From the NCBI GenBank assembly GCA_964343305.1, contig CAYFJO010000001.1, positions 1-64,000 of the forward strand: a DNA stretch of 64,000 nt, read 5' to 3'. Positions within the stretch are counted from its first letter, which is position 1. Every line of letters starts with the position of its first letter. The translations under genes were made by a program, and so were the position numbers. This stretch comes from CAYFJO01 sp964343305 (GTDB taxonomy: Bacteria > Planctomycetota > Planctomycetia > Pirellulales > Pirellulaceae). The notes below the pieces were generated by a model that had not been told where the DNA came from, ran no database searches, and saw only the letters and a list, made by a program, of their open reading frames with translations. Below, piece by piece: positions 61,902 to 64,000 of this stretch.

Positions 61902-64000
61902 TTAATACACGTAGATGAACTCATTCGAGTTCATGAGCACGAGGCACAAATCGGCGAGTGCGCGCGTCTTTGCATCGACGTCCCAGGGCTTCACGTCCGG
62001 CACGTAATTCTGATAAATGTCCAACGACTCTTCCCATTGAAACGACAAGCCGGTCATTTCTTCGACCATCGTGCGGATGATCGTCTTTGGCATTTCGACT
62101 TTCTTGGGCGGACGCGTTCGATGATGATCCGTCATCCATGCCAAATGTGCGAGCGAGCGGGCCAACTCTTCGTCAGTTGGCAAGCGGCCGAATGCCAAAC
62201 GAAATGCTGACTGGATTTGCTTGGCCGCGATCTCACTTGATTCGCTCAAACGTTTTGCCATCGCCAGCGATCGATCGTAACTTGCCTCACTGTTGAACAA
62301 GCTGAAAACTTGGGGCGTGACGGTCGACGCGTCTCGGCGTTCGCACGACAGATCGGGGCCTGGTTGGTCGAACACTTCCATCATCGGATCGCGCAGTGTG
62401 CGGGTTTTCAGTGCGTAAATCGTGCGCCGATTTCGCTCGGCGGGCGTTCGCGACGGTTGATAGGCCGGTGCGACCGAGCCCATTACGTGCCGCGGTTGCA
62501 TGGCAACTTCGCGATTGATCACCGGGCGGATCGGAACACCGCCCATCTTGGAGTTCAATTCGCCAGAGACCAGCAGCATGCTGTCGCGAAGTTCTTCGGC
62601 CGTGAGTCGCCGCGGCGAGAACGTTGCGAGCAGTTTGTTGTCAGGATCTGACTTCTCAATCGTTGCTGGGATGGGATGGATGCCGCTGCGCGTGTACGCA
62701 TCCGACGTCATGATCAATCGATGCAACTTTTTGATCGACCAGTCGTTCTCGACAAACCAGGTTGCCAAGTAGTCGAGCAATTCGGGATGAGTTGGTTTCG
62801 CGCCGGTCTTGCCAAAATTGTTTGGATTCGCCGCGAGTCCTTGGCCAAAATGCCACTGCCACACACGGTTGACAATCACCCGCGCGGTCAGCGGGTTGTC
62901 CTTGCTCGTGATCCACTGGGCCAACTTCGTTCGTCGACCATCCATCGTATTTGGAATCGTTGGTTGGTTGGACTCCAACGGTACGGCGCTCAACACACCC
63001 GGCGAAACTTTTTCCCTGGGCGACTCCAGCGAGCCGCCAGTCAAAATGAATATCTCTTGCGAGTTACCCGTTCGGTTGCCTGGCAGCGGGTGGTGTGAAC
63101 TGTTCGAAACGTATTTCGCTAACGGACCGTTGTAAACGCTCAGCGCCAGCGGCTTGTACTGGTTCACCAAACGCTGGTAAATCTGGCTTTGTTTTCGTTT
63201 GACCTTCGCGACGCCGAGGCCTGCTTTTTTCTTGTCGTCGGGGCTCGCGTCGTCTGGCACGATCAGTTGGATGCCTTGATCTTTGAGCAACCGCTCGACG
63301 CGGGCCAGACCGTCGTCAATGCCGGCCGTGTTTTCATGCGATTGAAACGGCACGTCGCGATCGGCAAATTGGACGGTTGCAAAGACGGCTTGCATGCGGT
63401 AGTAATCCCGCGTGGGCAGCGGATCGAATTTGTGATCGTGACACTTGCAGCAGCGCAGACTGTGGGCCAGAAACGTTTCACCGACACTATTTGTGATGTC
63501 ATCGAGATATTGTTGACGAGTGACCGCCGCCACGCTCATCGCCGTGTGTTCCCACGGACCCATGCGAAGAAAGCCAACTGCGATTAGATTCTCCGCGTCT
63601 TCGTGGGACGGATTGGCAATCCGTCCTACAAGTTCGTCTCCGGCCAGTTGCTCTCTGACAAATTGGTCGTACGGTTTGTCGGTGTTGAAACTGCGAATCA
63701 CATAGTCGCGATATCGCCAGGCGTTGGGCCGCGCGAAGTCGTTGGAAAAACCGGCCGAGTCGGCGTAGCGCACCACGTCCAACCAACGCCGCGCCATTTG
63801 TTCGCCATAACGACCACTCGCCAGCAGGCGATCGATCAATCCGCTGATCGCCGACCGCTGATTGCTGATCGCTTCTTTCTCAAATCGTTTGATTTGTTGG
63901 GAAGTTGGCGGCAGGCCGGTGAGGTCCAAGGTCGCACGGCGGATCAGCGTAAGTGAATCGGCCTGGGCGGCAGGTTCGATCTTGTTCGTGGCGAGACGGC
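61902..64000 (-). CDS. DUF1549/DUF1553 protein, 5' end outside window
   Basis: The C-terminal 699 residues are here; the frame remains open to position 64000 (RLATNKIEPAAQADSLTLIR, then RATLDLTGLPPT), so the start lies beyond the window. DUF1549 part: RRWLDVVRYADSAGFSNDFA, DKPYDQFVREQLAGDEL. A CxxCH motif sits in LRCCKCHDHKFDPL, and DUF1553 part: NPLTARVIVNRVWQWHFGQG, then YTRSG, SPRRLTAEELRDSMLLVSGE. These large planctomycete exported proteins carry an N-terminal cytochrome-like (PSD1-type) domain and are linked to polysaccharide use; activity unknown. Two repeat-derived inserts lie in the coding sequence: GRIANPSHEDA and AISNQRSAIS. Confidence 0.88.
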   Translation of the reverse strand, partial: RLATNKIEPAAQADSLTLIRRATLDLTGLPPTSQQIKRFEKEAISNQRSAISGLIDRLLASGRYGEQMARRWLDVVRYADSAGFSNDFARPNAWRYRDYVIRSFNTDKPYDQFVREQLAGDELVGRIANPSHEDAENLIAVGFLRMGPWEHTAMSVAAVTRQQYLDDITNSVGETFLAHSLRCCKCHDHKFDPLPTRDYYRMQAVFATVQFADRDVPFQSHENTAGIDDGLARVERLLKDQGIQLIVPDDASPDDKKKAGLGVAKVKRKQSQIYQRLVNQYKPLALSVYNGPLAKYVSNSSHHPLPGNRTGNSQEIFILTGGSLESPREKVSPGVLSAVPLESNQPTIPNTMDGRRTKLAQWITSKDNPLTARVIVNRVWQWHFGQGLAANPNNFGKTGAKPTHPELLDYLATWFVENDWSIKKLHRLIMTSDAYTRSGIHPIPATIEKSDPDNKLLATFSPRRLTAEELRDSMLLVSGELNSKMGGVPIRPVINREVAMQPRHVMGSVAPAYQPSRTPAERNRRTIYALKTRTLRDPMMEVFDQPGPDLSCERRDASTVTPQVFSLFNSEASYDRSLAMAKRLSESSEIAAKQIQSAFRLAFGRLPTDEELARSLAHLAWMTDHHRTRPPKKVEMPKTIIRTMVEEMTGLSFQWEESLDIYQNYVPDVKPWDVDAKTRALADLCLVLMNSNEFIYVY
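63605..63627. repeat. GGACGGATT palindrome inside the DUF1553 gene
   Basis: GGACGGATT-GGC-AATCCGTCC, 9-bp perfect arms (63606-63614 / 63618-63626). It is translated as VGRIANPS in the DUF1549 domain, at a loop where relatives are shorter. Confidence 0.8.

Overview
The window is typical of a Planctomycetota genome, most likely a Pirellulales-type lineage. That call rests on lineage-typical families seen here: a DUF1549/DUF1553 cytochrome-type protein at the right edge, a TIGR03067-type secreted protein, a DUF1559-like lipoprotein, many secreted or anchored proteins of unknown function, a DUF4838 protein, a neutral-ceramidase-like enzyme, and a membrane protein whose helix starts with the FSLKTLLVLV pattern. 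No rRNA, tRNA, CRISPR array, phage module or intact transposase gene was found.

Layout. 0-0.6 kb: a broken C-terminal piece of an elongation factor G gene. 0.8-15.7 kb: a leucine-rich-repeat membrane protein, a CobW-type GTPase, a DegT-type aminotransferase, surE, csrA, TPR proteins, a TIGR03546/TIGR03545 membrane pair, a flavin-type oxidase fold protein and a GT-C-like TPR membrane protein. 15.8-25.4 kb: a minus-strand pair (GMC oxidoreductase, then a D-aminoacylase/dipeptidase fusion) and secreted proteins. 25.6-26.3 kb: an ORF-less group II intron remnant directly before a secreted glycosidase gene (26.3-29.2 kb). 29.3-36.1 kb: a minus-strand periplasmic nitrate reductase cluster (napA, two napG-like ferredoxins, napH-like), with a frameshifted cytochrome c upstream and a broken membrane gene downstream. 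36.5-37.6 kb: two gene fragments, an outer-membrane barrel end and a protein kinase cut before its DFG motif, joined at a palindrome. 37.7-46.1 kb: secreted hydrolases, including a DD-carboxypeptidase/HExxH fusion. 46.2 kb: a second csrA, inactivated by two one-base deletions.

46.7-55.4 kb is the most coherent accessory block. It holds a PAS sensor kinase, an ANTAR response regulator, three UspA proteins, a CBS protein, a TerB-like protein, a hemerythrin-like gene (frameshifted), a c-type cytochrome, an ScdA/RIC N-terminal domain (with an in-frame TGA), a c'-like cytochrome and a P-II protein. Four places carry GG-N10-GC sigma-54 promoter signatures, so I infer a low-oxygen / nitrosative-stress / nitrogen regulon, which fits with the nap cluster 10 kb away. 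55.8-60.6 kb: two dynamin-like GTPases with C-terminal membrane helices, translationally coupled to a lone OppC/DppC-type permease. The window ends with a cystathionine gamma-synthase/lyase-family gene and the partial DUF1553 gene.

Two themes run through the window: many short palindromic repeats, some inside coding sequence, and an unusual number of genes broken by single-base deletions or stops. The second may be real decay or assembly error and should be checked in reads first.
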